10,405 nucleotides of DNA from Lysobacteraceae bacterium (GCA_003505795.1 DNXT01000301.1:1-10405); one strand, 5' to 3'. Counted from the stretch's first letter, positions 1-8,600 are shown. The notes: a model not told the origin generated them from the sequence alone. A program made the numbers and translations.

Positions 1-30
1 CCCGTCGGGACTGAGGTCCCTCCCACAAGA
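1..30. repeat. Xanthomonadaceae-type dispersed palindromic repeat at the contig edge
   Basis: The first bases contain the inverted repeat GGGAC (7-11), TGAG, GTCCC (16-20), followed by TCCCACAAG. It resembles a short dispersed element, roughly GTCGGGACTGAAGTCCCTCC, that I recall as frequent in intergenic DNA of Xanthomonas and relatives. That match is from memory and was not searched. A weaker partial echo, ACTGGAGTCCCTCT, lies at 117-130 and matches 11 of 14 positions of 10-23. Lying at the very edge of the contig fits an assembly break caused by a multicopy sequence. Confidence 0.5.
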
Positions 31-163
31 GCGACCTTCAAGAACAACCGCCTGCGCCGGCCGCCTCGCTTGGCGGCGCGCCTGCGCACGGGCCGGTCGA
101 TTCCACCGCGACGCGCACTGGAGTCCCTCTCGCGCCGGCCACCATCTGATACGGGCAGAAACG
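31..163. other. Non-coding region downstream of the efflux operon
   Basis: This stretch lies between the edge repeat and the operon terminator. I see no credible gene on either strand. It contains one perfect 6-bp inverted repeat, GCCGCC (60-65) and GGCGGC (72-77), with a 6-base spacer and no T-run, so it is not a convincing terminator. It also holds the partial repeat echo at 117-130. The short open frames crossing it have no recognisable protein and continue antisense into the pump gene. Confidence 0.5.
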
Positions 164-190
164 AAAAGCCCCGGCGATGCCGGGGCTTTT
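164..190 (-). terminator. Rho-independent terminator of the efflux operon
   Basis: A perfect 12-bp inverted repeat, AAAAGCCCCGGC (164-175) and GCCGGGGCTTTT (179-190), encloses a 3-base loop. Its core is all G/C and each arm ends in a run of four A or T. It starts 28 bases beyond the stop codon of the RND pump gene, so on the minus strand it is placed to end that transcript. Because both flanks carry the A/T run, it could also stop transcripts arriving from the left. The T-run is short but the stem is very stable. Confidence 0.85.
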
Positions 191-218
191 GCCTTTGCCT
201 TTGCGGATGCAGCGCGGA

Positions 219-3200
219 TCAGCGGTCCGGGCGGTGCGCGGTGCTGCCCTCGATCTGCGCCTCGGTGAATTCCCTGGACTTCTCGTCGAGCTTGTCGCCG
301 AGCATGCGCCGGACCACCACGAAGAACAGCGGGATGAAGATCACGCCGAGCACGGTGGCGAAGGCCATGCCGCCGATCACGCCGGTACCGATCGAGTGGC
401 GGGCGTTGGCGCCGGCGCCGGTCGAGATCGCCATCGGCAGCACGCCGAGGATGAACGCGAACGAGGTCATCAGGATCGGGCGGAAGCGCAGGTGCGCCGC
501 CTCGATCGCCGCCTCGCGCAGCGTCTTGCCGGCGGCGCGTTGCTCGACCGCGAACTCCACGATCAGGATCGCGTTCTTCGCCGCCAGGCCGATCACCGTG
601 ATCATGCCGATCTTGAAGTACAGGTCGTTGGGCAGGCCGCGCAGCAGCGAGAACGCCACCGCGCCGAGCACGCCGATCGGCACCACCAGCAGCACCGAGA
701 CCGGGATCGACCAGCTCTCGTACAGCGCGGCGAGGCACAGGAACACCACCACCACCGACAGCACCAGCAGCAGCGTGGCGGCATTGCCGGCGATGATCTC
801 CTGGTAGGACATGCCGCTCCAGTCGTAGCCGAAGCCGGCCGGCAGGTCGTTCTGCACGATCTCCTCCATCGCCGCCATCGCCTGGCCGGAGCTGCCGCCC
901 GCGGCCGGGCTGCCGACGATGTTGACCGCCGAGTAGCCGTTGTAGCGGTTCAGCGCCGGCGAGGCGTAGATCCACTCGGACCTGACCACGTTGCTGAGCG
1001 GGATCATCGACGCCTGGCCATCGGCGTCGGTGGCCGAGCTGCTCGGCACGTAGAAGCTGCGCAGCGACTCCGGACCGGTGCGGAACTGCTCGTCGGCGCG
1101 CACGTTGACGCGCTTGATGCGGCCTTCGTAGAAGAAGTCGTTGACGTACACCGGCGCCAGCATCAGCTGGATCGAATTGTAGATGTCGCTGACCGACAGG
1201 CCCATCGACTGGGCCGCCACGCGGTCCACGTGCAGCTGCAGCTGCGCCGAGTTCTCCAGGCCGTTCGGGCGCACGCCCATCAGCGTGTCCTGGCGCTCGG
1301 CGGCCTTGCCGAGCAGGATGTTGCGCGCCTGGGTGAGCGCTTCCTCGCCGGCGCCGGCACGGTCCTGCAGCCACATGTCGAAGCCGCCGAACTGGCCCAG
1401 GCCCTGCACGGTGGGCAGGTTGACCACGAAGATCTGCGCGCCCTTGATGCCGTAGAAGGCGCCGTTGAGCTTCTGGATCAGCTGGTCGGCGGTGACGTCG
1501 CGGTCGCCCCAGTCCTTGAGCCGCAGGAAGCCCATGCCGACGTTCTCGCCGGAACCGACGAAGCTGAAGCCGGTGACCTGCAGCAGGCCCTCGACCGCTT
1601 CCTCCTTCTCCAGCACGCCGCGCATCTGCGCGAACACCTGGTTGGTGCGCTCCTTGGTGGCGCCCGGCGGCAGCTGCACGATCGCCAGCGCGAAGCCCTG
1701 GTCCTCCTCGGGCAGGAAGCTGCCCGGCATGCGCGTGAACAGGAAGCCGGTCAGCACCAGCAGCACCACGAACAGCATCATCCAGCGCGGCGCGTGGTTG
1801 AGCGTGTTGCCGACCAGGCGCACGTAGCGGTGCGCGACCTTGTCGTAGTACTTGTCGAAGGTGCGGAACACCCAGTTCTTCTTCTCGGCGTGGGTCGGCT
1901 TGAGGAACGCCGCGCACAGCGCCGGGGTGAAGCTCAGCGCAAGGAACGCCGAGAACGCCATCGACATGGCGATGGTGATCGCGAACTGCTTGTAGATCGC
2001 GCCGGCGGCGCCGGGCTGCATCGCCGACGGGATGAACACCGCCGCCAGCACCACGGTGATCGCCACCACCGCGCCGGTGATCTGGGTCATCGCCTTGGTC
2101 GTGGCCGCCTTCGGCGCGAGGTGCTCCTCGCTCATGATGCGCTCGACGTTCTCGATCACCACGATCGCGTCGTCGACCACGATGCCGATCGCCAGCACCA
2201 TCGCGAACAGGGTCAGCTGGTTGATGGTGAAGCCGATCACCAGCATGCCCAGGAAGGTGCCGAGCAGGGCCACCGGGATGACCAGGGTCGGGATGATGGT
2301 GGCGCGGAAGTTCTGCAGGAACACCAGCATCACCAGGAACACCAGCACGATCGCCTCCACCAGCGTGTGCACCACTTCCTCGATCGAGATGGTGACGAAC
2401 TTGGTGCTGTCGTACGGCGAGAACCAGCTCACGCCCTGCGGGAAGCTCGGCGCCAGCTCGTCCATCTTGGCGCGCACCGCCTCGGCCACGTTGAGCGCGT
2501 TGGCGCCCGGCAGCAGCTGGATCGCGAACGCACCGATCGGCTTGCCGTTGTACTGGGTGTCGAAGCCGTAGTTGGACGGGCCGAAGGCGACGCGGCCGAC
2601 GTCCTTCAGGCGCACGCTGGCGCCGTTGGTGTCGGTGCGCAGGATGATGTTCTCGAACTCCTCCGGCGTACGGAAGCGGCCTTCGGCCGAGACCGTGGCG
2701 GTGAAGCCCTGGCCGTCCGGCGCCGGGTCGGCGCCGATCGAGCCGGCGGCGAACTGCACGTTCTGCGCGCCGATCGCGCTGTACACCTGTGCCGGCGACA
2801 GGTGGTAGCCCTGCAGCTTCTCCGGGTTGAGCCAGATGTTCATGGCGTACTCGGCGCCGAACTGCTGGGTGCTGCCGACGCCGGGAACGCGGGAGATCTG
2901 CTCGAGCACGCGCGCGCCGACGATGTCGTTGAGCGCGTCGCGGTCGATGGAGGCGTTGTCCGACTGCAGCGCCACCACCATCAGGAAGCCGGCGTTGGCC
3001 TTGGCCACCACCACGCCCTGCTGGGTCACTTCGGTGGGCAGGCGCGGGGTCGCCAGCGATACCTTGTTCTGCACCTGCACCTGGGCGATGTCAGGATCGG
3101 TGCCGGTCTCGAAGGTGAGGGTGATGCTGACGCGGCCGTTGGAGGCCGAGGACGAGTTGAAGTACAGCAGGTGGTCGATGCCGGTCAGCTGCTGCTCGAT

Positions 3201-3392
3201 CACCTGGGTGACCGATTTTTCCGCGGTATCGGCGCTCGCGCCCGGATAGGTGGCGCTCACCGTGACCTGGGGAGGGGCGATCGTCGGATACGACTCGACG
3301 CCGAGATTTAGGATCGCGATCACGCCGCTGAGCGAGATCAGGATCGCCACCACCCAGGCGAATACCGGGTGGTCAATGAAGAATTTTGGCAT
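219..3392 (-). CDS. RND multidrug efflux pump, inner-membrane subunit (AcrB/MexB type, HAE1 family)
   Basis: Proton-driven pump of a tripartite efflux complex that takes hydrophobic or amphiphilic compounds from the inner membrane and periplasm. The 1,057 residues match the usual family length and the gene is intact. TM1 (about 10-28) begins in the family-typical FFIDHPVFAW context. A porter domain follows, then TM2-7 (about 340-555), the second porter repeat, and TM8-12 (about 872-1028). The proton-relay acids D407 and D408 sit in GIVVDDAIVVIEN in TM4; K939 and R971 fit the AcrB relay partners. Trap phenylalanines F136, F178, F609, F611 and F622 are present, but L604 stands where AcrB has F610. 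The start lies 12 bases after the adaptor stop codon; the ribosome site is weak, suggesting coupled translation. The actual substrates cannot be read from sequence. Family assignment is near certain; orthology to a named pump is not. Confidence 0.97.
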   Translation of the reverse strand: MPKFFIDHPVFAWVVAILISLSGVIAILNLGVESYPTIAPPQVTVSATYPGASADTAEKSVTQVIEQQLTGIDHLLYFNSSSASNGRVSITLTFETGTDPDIAQVQVQNKVSLATPRLPTEVTQQGVVVAKANAGFLMVVALQSDNASIDRDALNDIVGARVLEQISRVPGVGSTQQFGAEYAMNIWLNPEKLQGYHLSPAQVYSAIGAQNVQFAAGSIGADPAPDGQGFTATVSAEGRFRTPEEFENIILRTDTNGASVRLKDVGRVAFGPSNYGFDTQYNGKPIGAFAIQLLPGANALNVAEAVRAKMDELAPSFPQGVSWFSPYDSTKFVTISIEEVVHTLVEAIVLVFLVMLVFLQNFRATIIPTLVIPVALLGTFLGMLVIGFTINQLTLFAMVLAIGIVVDDAIVVIENVERIMSEEHLAPKAATTKAMTQITGAVVAITVVLAAVFIPSAMQPGAAGAIYKQFAITIAMSMAFSAFLALSFTPALCAAFLKPTHAEKKNWVFRTFDKYYDKVAHRYVRLVGNTLNHAPRWMMLFVVLLVLTGFLFTRMPGSFLPEEDQGFALAIVQLPPGATKERTNQVFAQMRGVLEKEEAVEGLLQVTGFSFVGSGENVGMGFLRLKDWGDRDVTADQLIQKLNGAFYGIKGAQIFVVNLPTVQGLGQFGGFDMWLQDRAGAGEEALTQARNILLGKAAERQDTLMGVRPNGLENSAQLQLHVDRVAAQSMGLSVSDIYNSIQLMLAPVYVNDFFYEGRIKRVNVRADEQFRTGPESLRSFYVPSSSATDADGQASMIPLSNVVRSEWIYASPALNRYNGYSAVNIVGSPAAGGSSGQAMAAMEEIVQNDLPAGFGYDWSGMSYQEIIAGNAATLLLVLSVVVVFLCLAALYESWSIPVSVLLVVPIGVLGAVAFSLLRGLPNDLYFKIGMITVIGLAAKNAILIVEFAVEQRAAGKTLREAAIEAAHLRFRPILMTSFAFILGVLPMAISTGAGANARHSIGTGVIGGMAFATVLGVIFIPLFFVVVRRMLGDKLDEKSREFTEAQIEGSTAHRPDR

Positions 3393-3404
3393 GGCGGGGT
3401 TCCG

Positions 3405-4592
3405 TTACTTCTGCTCGGTCGGAGCGGGCGCGGCGGCCGGCGTGGCGCCGTCCTGCGCGGGCGCCGCGTTCGGCTTGAACGGCACGGCCTTGGCCGGCTG
3501 TCCTTCCTTGGCCTTCTGCAGGCCGTCGACGATCACCTGGTCGCCGGACGCCAGTCCGCCGGTGACCACCCACTGGCCCTGCTGCTGGCTGTCGACCACC
3601 AGGTCCTTGCGGGCGACCTTGCCGTCCTTGCCGACCACCAGGGCGTAGGCGCCGGCGGCGTCGCGCTGCAGCGCGGCCTGCGGCAGCAGGAACGCGTTGT
3701 TGCGCTGGCCCAGGGTGGCCTGGAAGGTCACGAAGGCGCCCGGCAGCAGGGTCCGTTCCGGGTTCGGCAGGCTGGCGCGCAGCGACACCGAGCCGGTGCT
3801 CGGATCGACCGTCACCGCCGAGAAGTCCAGGGTGCCCTGGTGCGCGTACTTGCTGCCGTCGCCGAGCAGCACGTCGACGGTGGACTTGCCGTCGCCGCTG
3901 AGCTGCACGCTGCCCTGGCCCTGCGCCGCGCGCAGCTGCGCCAGCTCGTCGCTGTTCATCGAGAAGTTGACGTACAGCGGGTCGATCTGGTCGACCGTGG
4001 TGAGCAGGGTCACGTCGCCCTGGCCGACCAGCGCGCCCTCGGTGACCTGCTGCTTGCCGGCGCGGCCGCTGATCGGCGCGGCGACGGTGGCGTAGCCGAG
4101 GTTGATGCGGGCGTTGTCGACCGCGGCCTTGGCCTGCTGCACCGACGCGGCGGAAGTGCGCTCGGTGGCCTCGGCGGTGTCCAGGTCGGACTGCGACACG
4201 TACTTCTGCGGGGCCAGGCTGCGCGCGCGGGTGGCGGCGACCTTGGCGTTGGCGTAGGTCGCCTGCGCGGCCGCCAGTTCGCCCTGCGCCTGCGACAGCG
4301 AGGCCTGCAGCGGCGCCGGGTCGATCTGGAACAGCGGCTGGCCTTCCTTGACGTCGGTGCCCTCGGTGTACAGGCGCTTGAGCAGCACGCCCGGCACGCG
4401 CGCACGCACGTCCGCGGAACGGTAGGCCGACAGGCGGCCGACCAGGTCGCGCTGCAGCGGAAGCGTCTGCGGCTTCACTTCCAGGACGCTGACCTCCGGC
4501 GGGGGCGGAGTCTGCTGTTCCGGCTTGCTGCAGGCAGCGACGGCTGCCGTGAGGGCGCAGGCCAGGGCAAGAGTGCGGAGCGGGGCGATCAT
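3405..4592 (-). CDS. RND efflux periplasmic adaptor subunit (AcrA/MexA-type membrane fusion lipoprotein)
   Basis: Links the inner-membrane pump to an outer-membrane channel. The 395 residues begin with a lipoprotein signal: hydrophobic 7-20, lipobox VAAC with C21 as the predicted lipidated cysteine, then a Pro-rich linker. The two lipoyl half-motifs are about 60-92 (VRARVPGVLLKRLYTEGTDV) and 165-200 (YATVAAPISGRAGKQQVTEG). Between them lies an Ala/Gln-rich coiled-coil hairpin (about 93-163). A beta-barrel (about 205-300) and a membrane-proximal domain (about 300-365) follow. The last 25 or so residues are Pro/Ala-rich and probably disordered. The start codon shares the ATGA overlap with the stop codon of the upstream regulator. 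GGAG, 10-13 bases before the ATG, is the likely ribosome site and lies in a small GGAG-TTT-CTCC inverted repeat. Its pairing with the adjacent pump gene defines it as that pump's adaptor. Confidence 0.96.
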   Translation of the reverse strand: MIAPLRTLALACALTAAVAACSKPEQQTPPPPEVSVLEVKPQTLPLQRDLVGRLSAYRSADVRARVPGVLLKRLYTEGTDVKEGQPLFQIDPAPLQASLSQAQGELAAAQATYANAKVAATRARSLAPQKYVSQSDLDTAEATERTSAASVQQAKAAVDNARINLGYATVAAPISGRAGKQQVTEGALVGQGDVTLLTTVDQIDPLYVNFSMNSDELAQLRAAQGQGSVQLSGDGKSTVDVLLGDGSKYAHQGTLDFSAVTVDPSTGSVSLRASLPNPERTLLPGAFVTFQATLGQRNNAFLLPQAALQRDAAGAYALVVGKDGKVARKDLVVDSQQQGQWVVTGGLASGDQVIVDGLQKAKEGQPAKAVPFKPNAAPAQDGATPAAAPAPTEQK

Positions 4593-5254
4593 CGGGAGAA
4601 ACTCCGTTTACGGTTTGAATTGGGGGACGCTGCGGGGGCGAGGGCGCCGGGGGCGAAGGCGCGAAGGAAACTGTCTGCCGAGAACTCCGCCCATGCGCGC
4701 CGCGCCTGCGCGGCCGTGCGATGGGGGGTGTGGAACCTTTGCCGTTCGAAATCCAACCCGACGATCATCGCCAGCAGCAGCTCTGCCATGAAGTGCGGAT
4801 CGTCATGCCTGAGCTGGCCGCGGTCGATGGCTTGCTGCAGCCATTGTGCCAGCCGGTGCTGCAGGCGAGCGACGCCGTCGTGATAGATCTGCCGGGCCTC
4901 GTCGGGGAACTGGTGGGATTCGGCGTCGATCAGCCGGCAGGTCTGTACCACATCCGGGCGGTTGAGCTGGTCAAGATGCTGTTCGGCGAAGGCGACCAGG
5001 CACTCGCGGATGTCGCCGTCGTCGCGGTCCAGCGGCGCGGTGGTGAGCTCGAAATGCTCGCGCATCACCCGCTTCAGCAGGTTCTGCTTGTTGCCGTAGC
5101 GTGCGTACAGGGTCTGCTTGGAGCAGCCGGCGCGGGCCGCCACCGCGTCCATGCTCAAGCGCATTCCCTGCTCGGCGAGCAGCGAATGGACAGCGTCGTG
5201 GACGCGGCGATCGCGGTCGTCGCGTACCGCGGGACGGGTGATGGCGGGGGGCAT
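4589..5254 (-). CDS. TetR/AcrR-family transcriptional regulator, probable autorepressor of the efflux operon
   Basis: 221 residues, typical for the family. The N-terminal DNA-binding domain spans about 15-62, with the helix-turn-helix at about 33-60 (LSMDAVAARAGCSKQTLYAR, then YGNKQNLL), a textbook TetR_N pattern. The helical remainder (about 85-200) would bind the inducer and form the dimer; its ligand cannot be inferred. A poorly conserved-looking Ala/Pro/Ser/Arg tail (about 201-221) runs into the adaptor start. Efflux repressors of this family are often divergent from their pump genes (as with E. coli acrR); here the regulator is the first gene of the same operon, overlapping the adaptor by 4 bases. 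The ATG at 5254 is the only start before the DNA-binding domain, has no good ribosome site, and lies just after a candidate -10 box. Repression of this operon is inferred from context. Confidence 0.92.
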   Translation of the reverse strand: MPPAITRPAVRDDRDRRVHDAVHSLLAEQGMRLSMDAVAARAGCSKQTLYARYGNKQNLLKRVMREHFELTTAPLDRDDGDIRECLVAFAEQHLDQLNRPDVVQTCRLIDAESHQFPDEARQIYHDGVARLQHRLAQWLQQAIDRGQLRHDDPHFMAELLLAMIVGLDFERQRFHTPHRTAAQARRAWAEFSADSFLRAFAPGALAPAASPNSNRKRSFSR

Positions 5255-5259
5255 GGGCG

Positions 5260-5282
5260 TGGACTATACCGTCCAGTTTAGT
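5260..5282 (-). promoter_or_regulatory. Candidate TetR operator overlapping a -10 box of the efflux operon
   Basis: Two overlapping symmetries lie just upstream of the regulator. TGGAC (5260-5264) pairs with GTCCA (5271-5275) across a 6-base spacer. The 20-base imperfect palindrome ACTATACCGTCCAGTTTAGT (5263-5282) has 7 of 10 complementary pairs, including the outer ACTA/TAGT. Read on the minus strand, TATAGT (5268-5263) is a good -10 hexamer, although no convincing -35 lies 16-18 bases upstream. A repressor bound here would block that promoter, which fits autoregulation by the adjacent TetR protein. Size and placement are typical of TetR-family operators. The binding partner is inferred. Confidence 0.55.
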
Positions 5283-5563
5283 TTTTAAACAGCCTTGACC
5301 GCGGGCGTGCGGCTGTGTGCAAGGCGGCGGTCGCCGGCGCGGCGGCCGCGCGTGCCGAAGCCGGGGTTGTCCTCGGTGCCGACTTTGCCGGGCCTGGCGG
5401 TTGCGGCGGCGCCCGGGCGTTGCACGTGGCCCGCTGCATGCGCCGGCGGGCCCGTTCGCGGCTTGCCGGACTGCCGCTTGCGCGGCGGTGCGGCTGCTTG
5501 AATGCCGTTCTAATCGCGCTCCGGGTTTGCGCTGTGCAGCAAGGTGTTCCGATGCCGCACCGG
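5283..5563. other. Divergent intergenic region between the efflux operon and glutamate dehydrogenase
   Basis: The gap between the two divergent start codons is 350 bases. Next to the operator the DNA is locally A/T-rich (TTTTTAAAC, 5282-5290). The rest is G/C-rich with no recognisable gene, RNA or strong terminator. A minus-strand frame crossing it is a shadow continuing from the two flanking genes. A plus-strand TTGACC (5295-5300) resembles a -35 box but has no -10 partner at a proper distance. Confidence 0.5.
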
Positions 5564-5569
5564 TACAAT
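5564..5569 (+). promoter_or_regulatory. Candidate -10 box (TACAAT) of the glutamate dehydrogenase gene
   Basis: TACAAT matches the sigma-70 -10 consensus at five of six positions and stands out in G/C-rich surroundings. It would place the transcript start near 5576, giving a leader of about 29 bases before the ATG at 5605. No good -35 hexamer is found 16-18 bases upstream, so the promoter may be weak or depend on an activator. The leader has no clear Shine-Dalgarno sequence close to the start codon. Confidence 0.45.
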
Positions 5570-5604
5570 TCATCTTTTCCCACCGAGCATCCAGCAGCTC
5601 TGTC

Positions 5605-8600
5605 ATGAAACCCAAGAAAGCCGTATCGAAATCGACCAAAGCTCCATCCAGGGCAACCGCCAGGAAGGCAACCGCCACGCGTCGGACGTCTCCGGCCGGC
5701 ACCGATGTGCAGGCCTTCAGTCTCGAGCCGGTCTTCGCCGCGCTGCGCAAGCGCTACCCGGCGGCGCGCCAGTCCGAGGCACAGCTGTTCGCCGCCGATT
5801 TCTACCGGCGCATGGAGGATGACGAGTTTCCGCACCACGCGCCCGAGCAGTGGGCGGCGCTGGCGGCGGACATGCTGGAGTTCTCGCGCACGCGCAAGCC
5901 CGGCACACCCAACGTGCGGGTGTTCAACCCGAGCCTGAAGGCCAATGGCTGGGAGACGCCGCACACGGTGCTGCAGATCGTCAACGACGACATGCCGTTC
6001 CTGGTCGACTCGGTGAGCATGACCCTGGCCGAGCTGGGCATCGGCGTGCACGTGCTGGGCCATCCGGTGCTGCGCTTCAGCCGCGACCGCGCCGGCAAGC
6101 TCACCGCGGTGGGCGACGGCAAGCCCGAGTCGCTGATGGTGCTGGAGATCGACCGCCAGCCGGCCGAGGACATGCCGAAGGTGGAGGCGGCGGTACGCAA
6201 GGTGCTGGCGGAAGTGCGCGCGATCGTCGCCGACTGGTCCGCGATGCGCGAGAAGATGCTCGGCCTGGCCGACGACCTGGCCACCCGCCGCCTGCCGGTG
6301 GACGACGCCAGCCGGCGCGAGGCGCAGGAGTTCCTGCGCTGGGCCGCGGCCGACCACTTCACCTTCTTCGGCTATCGCGAGTACCGGGTCGAGAAGCAGG
6401 GCGGCGAAGACGTGCTGGCGCCGATCGAGGGCGCCGGCCTGGGCCTGATGCGCGGCCGCGACAAGGCGCCGGCGCGCCCGGTCAGGACCCTCGCCGCGCA
6501 CGGCCTGAGCAGTTCGGGGCTGAAGGAAGCGCTGATCCTGACCAAGACCAATGCGCGCTCGCGCGTGCACCGGGTCGGCTACATGGACTACATCGGCGTG
6601 CTGGAGTTCGACGCCAAGGGCCGCATCGTCGGCGAACAGCGTTTCCTGGGCCTGTTCACCTCCAGCGCCTACAACCGCCGGCCGTGGGAGATCCCGCTGG
6701 TGCGCCAGCGCCACGAGTTCGTGATGAGCAAGTCGGGCCTGGCCCCGAGCAGCCACAGCGGCAAGGCGCTGCGCCACATCCTGGAGACGCTGCCGCGCGA
6801 GGAGCTGTTCCAGTCCAACGAGGAAGAGCTGTACCGCACCGCGATGGGCATCCTCGGCCTGCAGGAGCGGGTGCGCAGCCGCCTGTTCCTGCGCCGCGAC
6901 AAGTACAGCCGCTTCATCTCCGCGCTGGTCTACCTGCCGCGCGAGCGCTTCAACACCGACGTGCGCCTGCGCATCGAGGCGCTGCTGAAGGAAGCGCTGC
7001 ACGGCGAGTACATCGATTCCAGCGTGGTGCTGGGCGAGTCGCCGCTGGCGCAGCTGCACCTGATCGTGCGCCCGCGCGCCGGCGAGGCGCTGGAGTTCGA
7101 CACCACCGAACTGGAGTCGCGCCTGGCCCACCTGCTGCGCAACTGGCAGGACGACCTGCGCGAGGCGCTGGTGGCGCGCCACGGCGAGGCCGACGGCCTG
7201 CGCATGGCCTCCAGCTACGGCCGCGCGCTGCCGGCCGGCTACATCGAGGATTCCTCGGCCGAGGCCGCGGCCACCGACGTCGAGCACCTGGCCGCGCTGA
7301 GCGGCCCGGACGACCTGCACCTGAGCCTGCAGTCGGTGCGCCGCGAGGGCAGCGACTGCCTGCGCCTGAAGCTGTACCGCCAGCTCGACGACATCCCGCT
7401 GTCGGATGCGCTGCCGATGATGGAGAACATGGGCCTGCGGGTGATCTCCGAGCGCCCGTACCGGCTCCAGGTCAACGACCGGCCGGTCTACATCCAGGAC
7501 TTCGAGGTCGAATCGACCGCCGGCGCGATCGACGCCGCCGGCGCCGACGCCGCCTTCGGCGAGGCCTTCGAGCGGATCTGGAACGGCGATGCCGAGAACG
7601 ACGGCTTCAACCGCCTGATCCTGTCCGCCGGCCTGCACTGGCGCCAGGTCGCGCTGCTGCGCGGCTACTGCAAGTACCTGCTGCAGACCGGCGTGCCGTT
7701 CTCGCAGAGCTACGTGGAGACGACGTTCTCGCACTATCCGCTGCTGGCGCGCCTGCTGGTCGAGCTGTTCGAGGCGCGCTTCGATCCGGCCACCGGCACC
7801 GAGAGCAAGGCCCAGATCGCCGAGGGCCAGGCCCGGTTCCGCGCCCAGCTGGAGCTGCTGGCCGCCGGCGACGAGGCCACGCTGAAGGCGCTGGAACCGG
7901 TGATCGAGGCCCGCCGCGGCAGCCGCGAGGGCCAGCTCGACGCCGTGCACGCCGCGCTGCTGAAGCTGCTGGACCGCGTCTCCAGCCTGGACGAGGACCG
8001 CATCCTGCGCAGCTTCATCGGCGTGATCGACGCCACCCTGCGCACCAGCTACTACCAGACCAAGAACGGCCGGTACGGCCATTGCATCAGCTTCAAGCTG
8101 GACTCGGCGCGGGTGCCGGACCTGCCCAAGCCGCGCCCGTACCGCGAGATCTTCGTCTACGGCCCGCGCGTGGAAGGCGTGCACCTGCGCTTCGGCGCGG
8201 TCGCGCGCGGCGGCCTGCGCTGGTCCGACCGGCGCGAGGACTTCCGCACCGAGGTGCTGGGCCTGGTCAAGGCGCAGATGGTCAAGAACACCGTGATCGT
8301 GCCGGTCGGCGCCAAGGGCGGCTTCTTCGTCAAGCGTCCGCCGGCCGGCGGCGACCGCGACGCGGTCCAGGCCGAGGGCATCGCCTGCTACAAGCTGTTC
8401 ATCCAGGGCCTGCTGGACATCACCGACAACATCGTCGGCGGCAAGATCGTGGCGCCGCCGCAGGTGGTGCGCCACGACCAGGACGATCCGTACCTGGTGG
8501 TCGCCGCCGACAAGGGCACCGCGACCTTCTCCGACATCGCCAACGGGCTGGCGCTGGACCACGGCTTCTGGCTGGGCGACGCGTTCGCCTCCGGCGGCTC

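Noticed and set aside
60..77. Inverted repeat GCCGCC/GGCGGC as a second terminator
   Set aside because: It has only a 6-bp stem and no T-run on either side. The hairpin at 164-190 explains termination much better.
177..3311. Plus-strand open frame of 1,044 codons antisense to the RND pump
   Set aside because: Its product is a His/Arg/Gln/Ala-rich low-complexity string with no domain. Such frames arise opposite G/C-rich third positions. The minus-strand frame encodes an unmistakable complete RND pump.
3369..4883. Plus-strand open frame of 504 codons antisense to the adaptor and regulator
   Set aside because: It crosses the junction of two well-supported minus-strand genes, has biased low-complexity composition and no recognisable domain.
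5295..5300. TTGACC as a -35 box for gdhB or an upstream small transcript
   Set aside because: No -10-like hexamer lies 16-18 bases downstream in this G/C-rich stretch, and the gene starts 300 bases away.
5455..5480. Possible Xanthomonas plant-inducible promoter box (TTCGC-N15-TTCGC) in the intergenic region
   Set aside because: TTCGC occurs at 5455-5459, but 15 bases further on the sequence is CGCTT, not a second half-site.
4971..5750. Minus-strand open frame spanning the intergenic region, the regulator start and the start of gdhB
   Set aside because: It overlaps the true TetR frame out of register and the start of gdhB on the other strand. Its Arg/Pro/Ala-rich sequence shows no domain.
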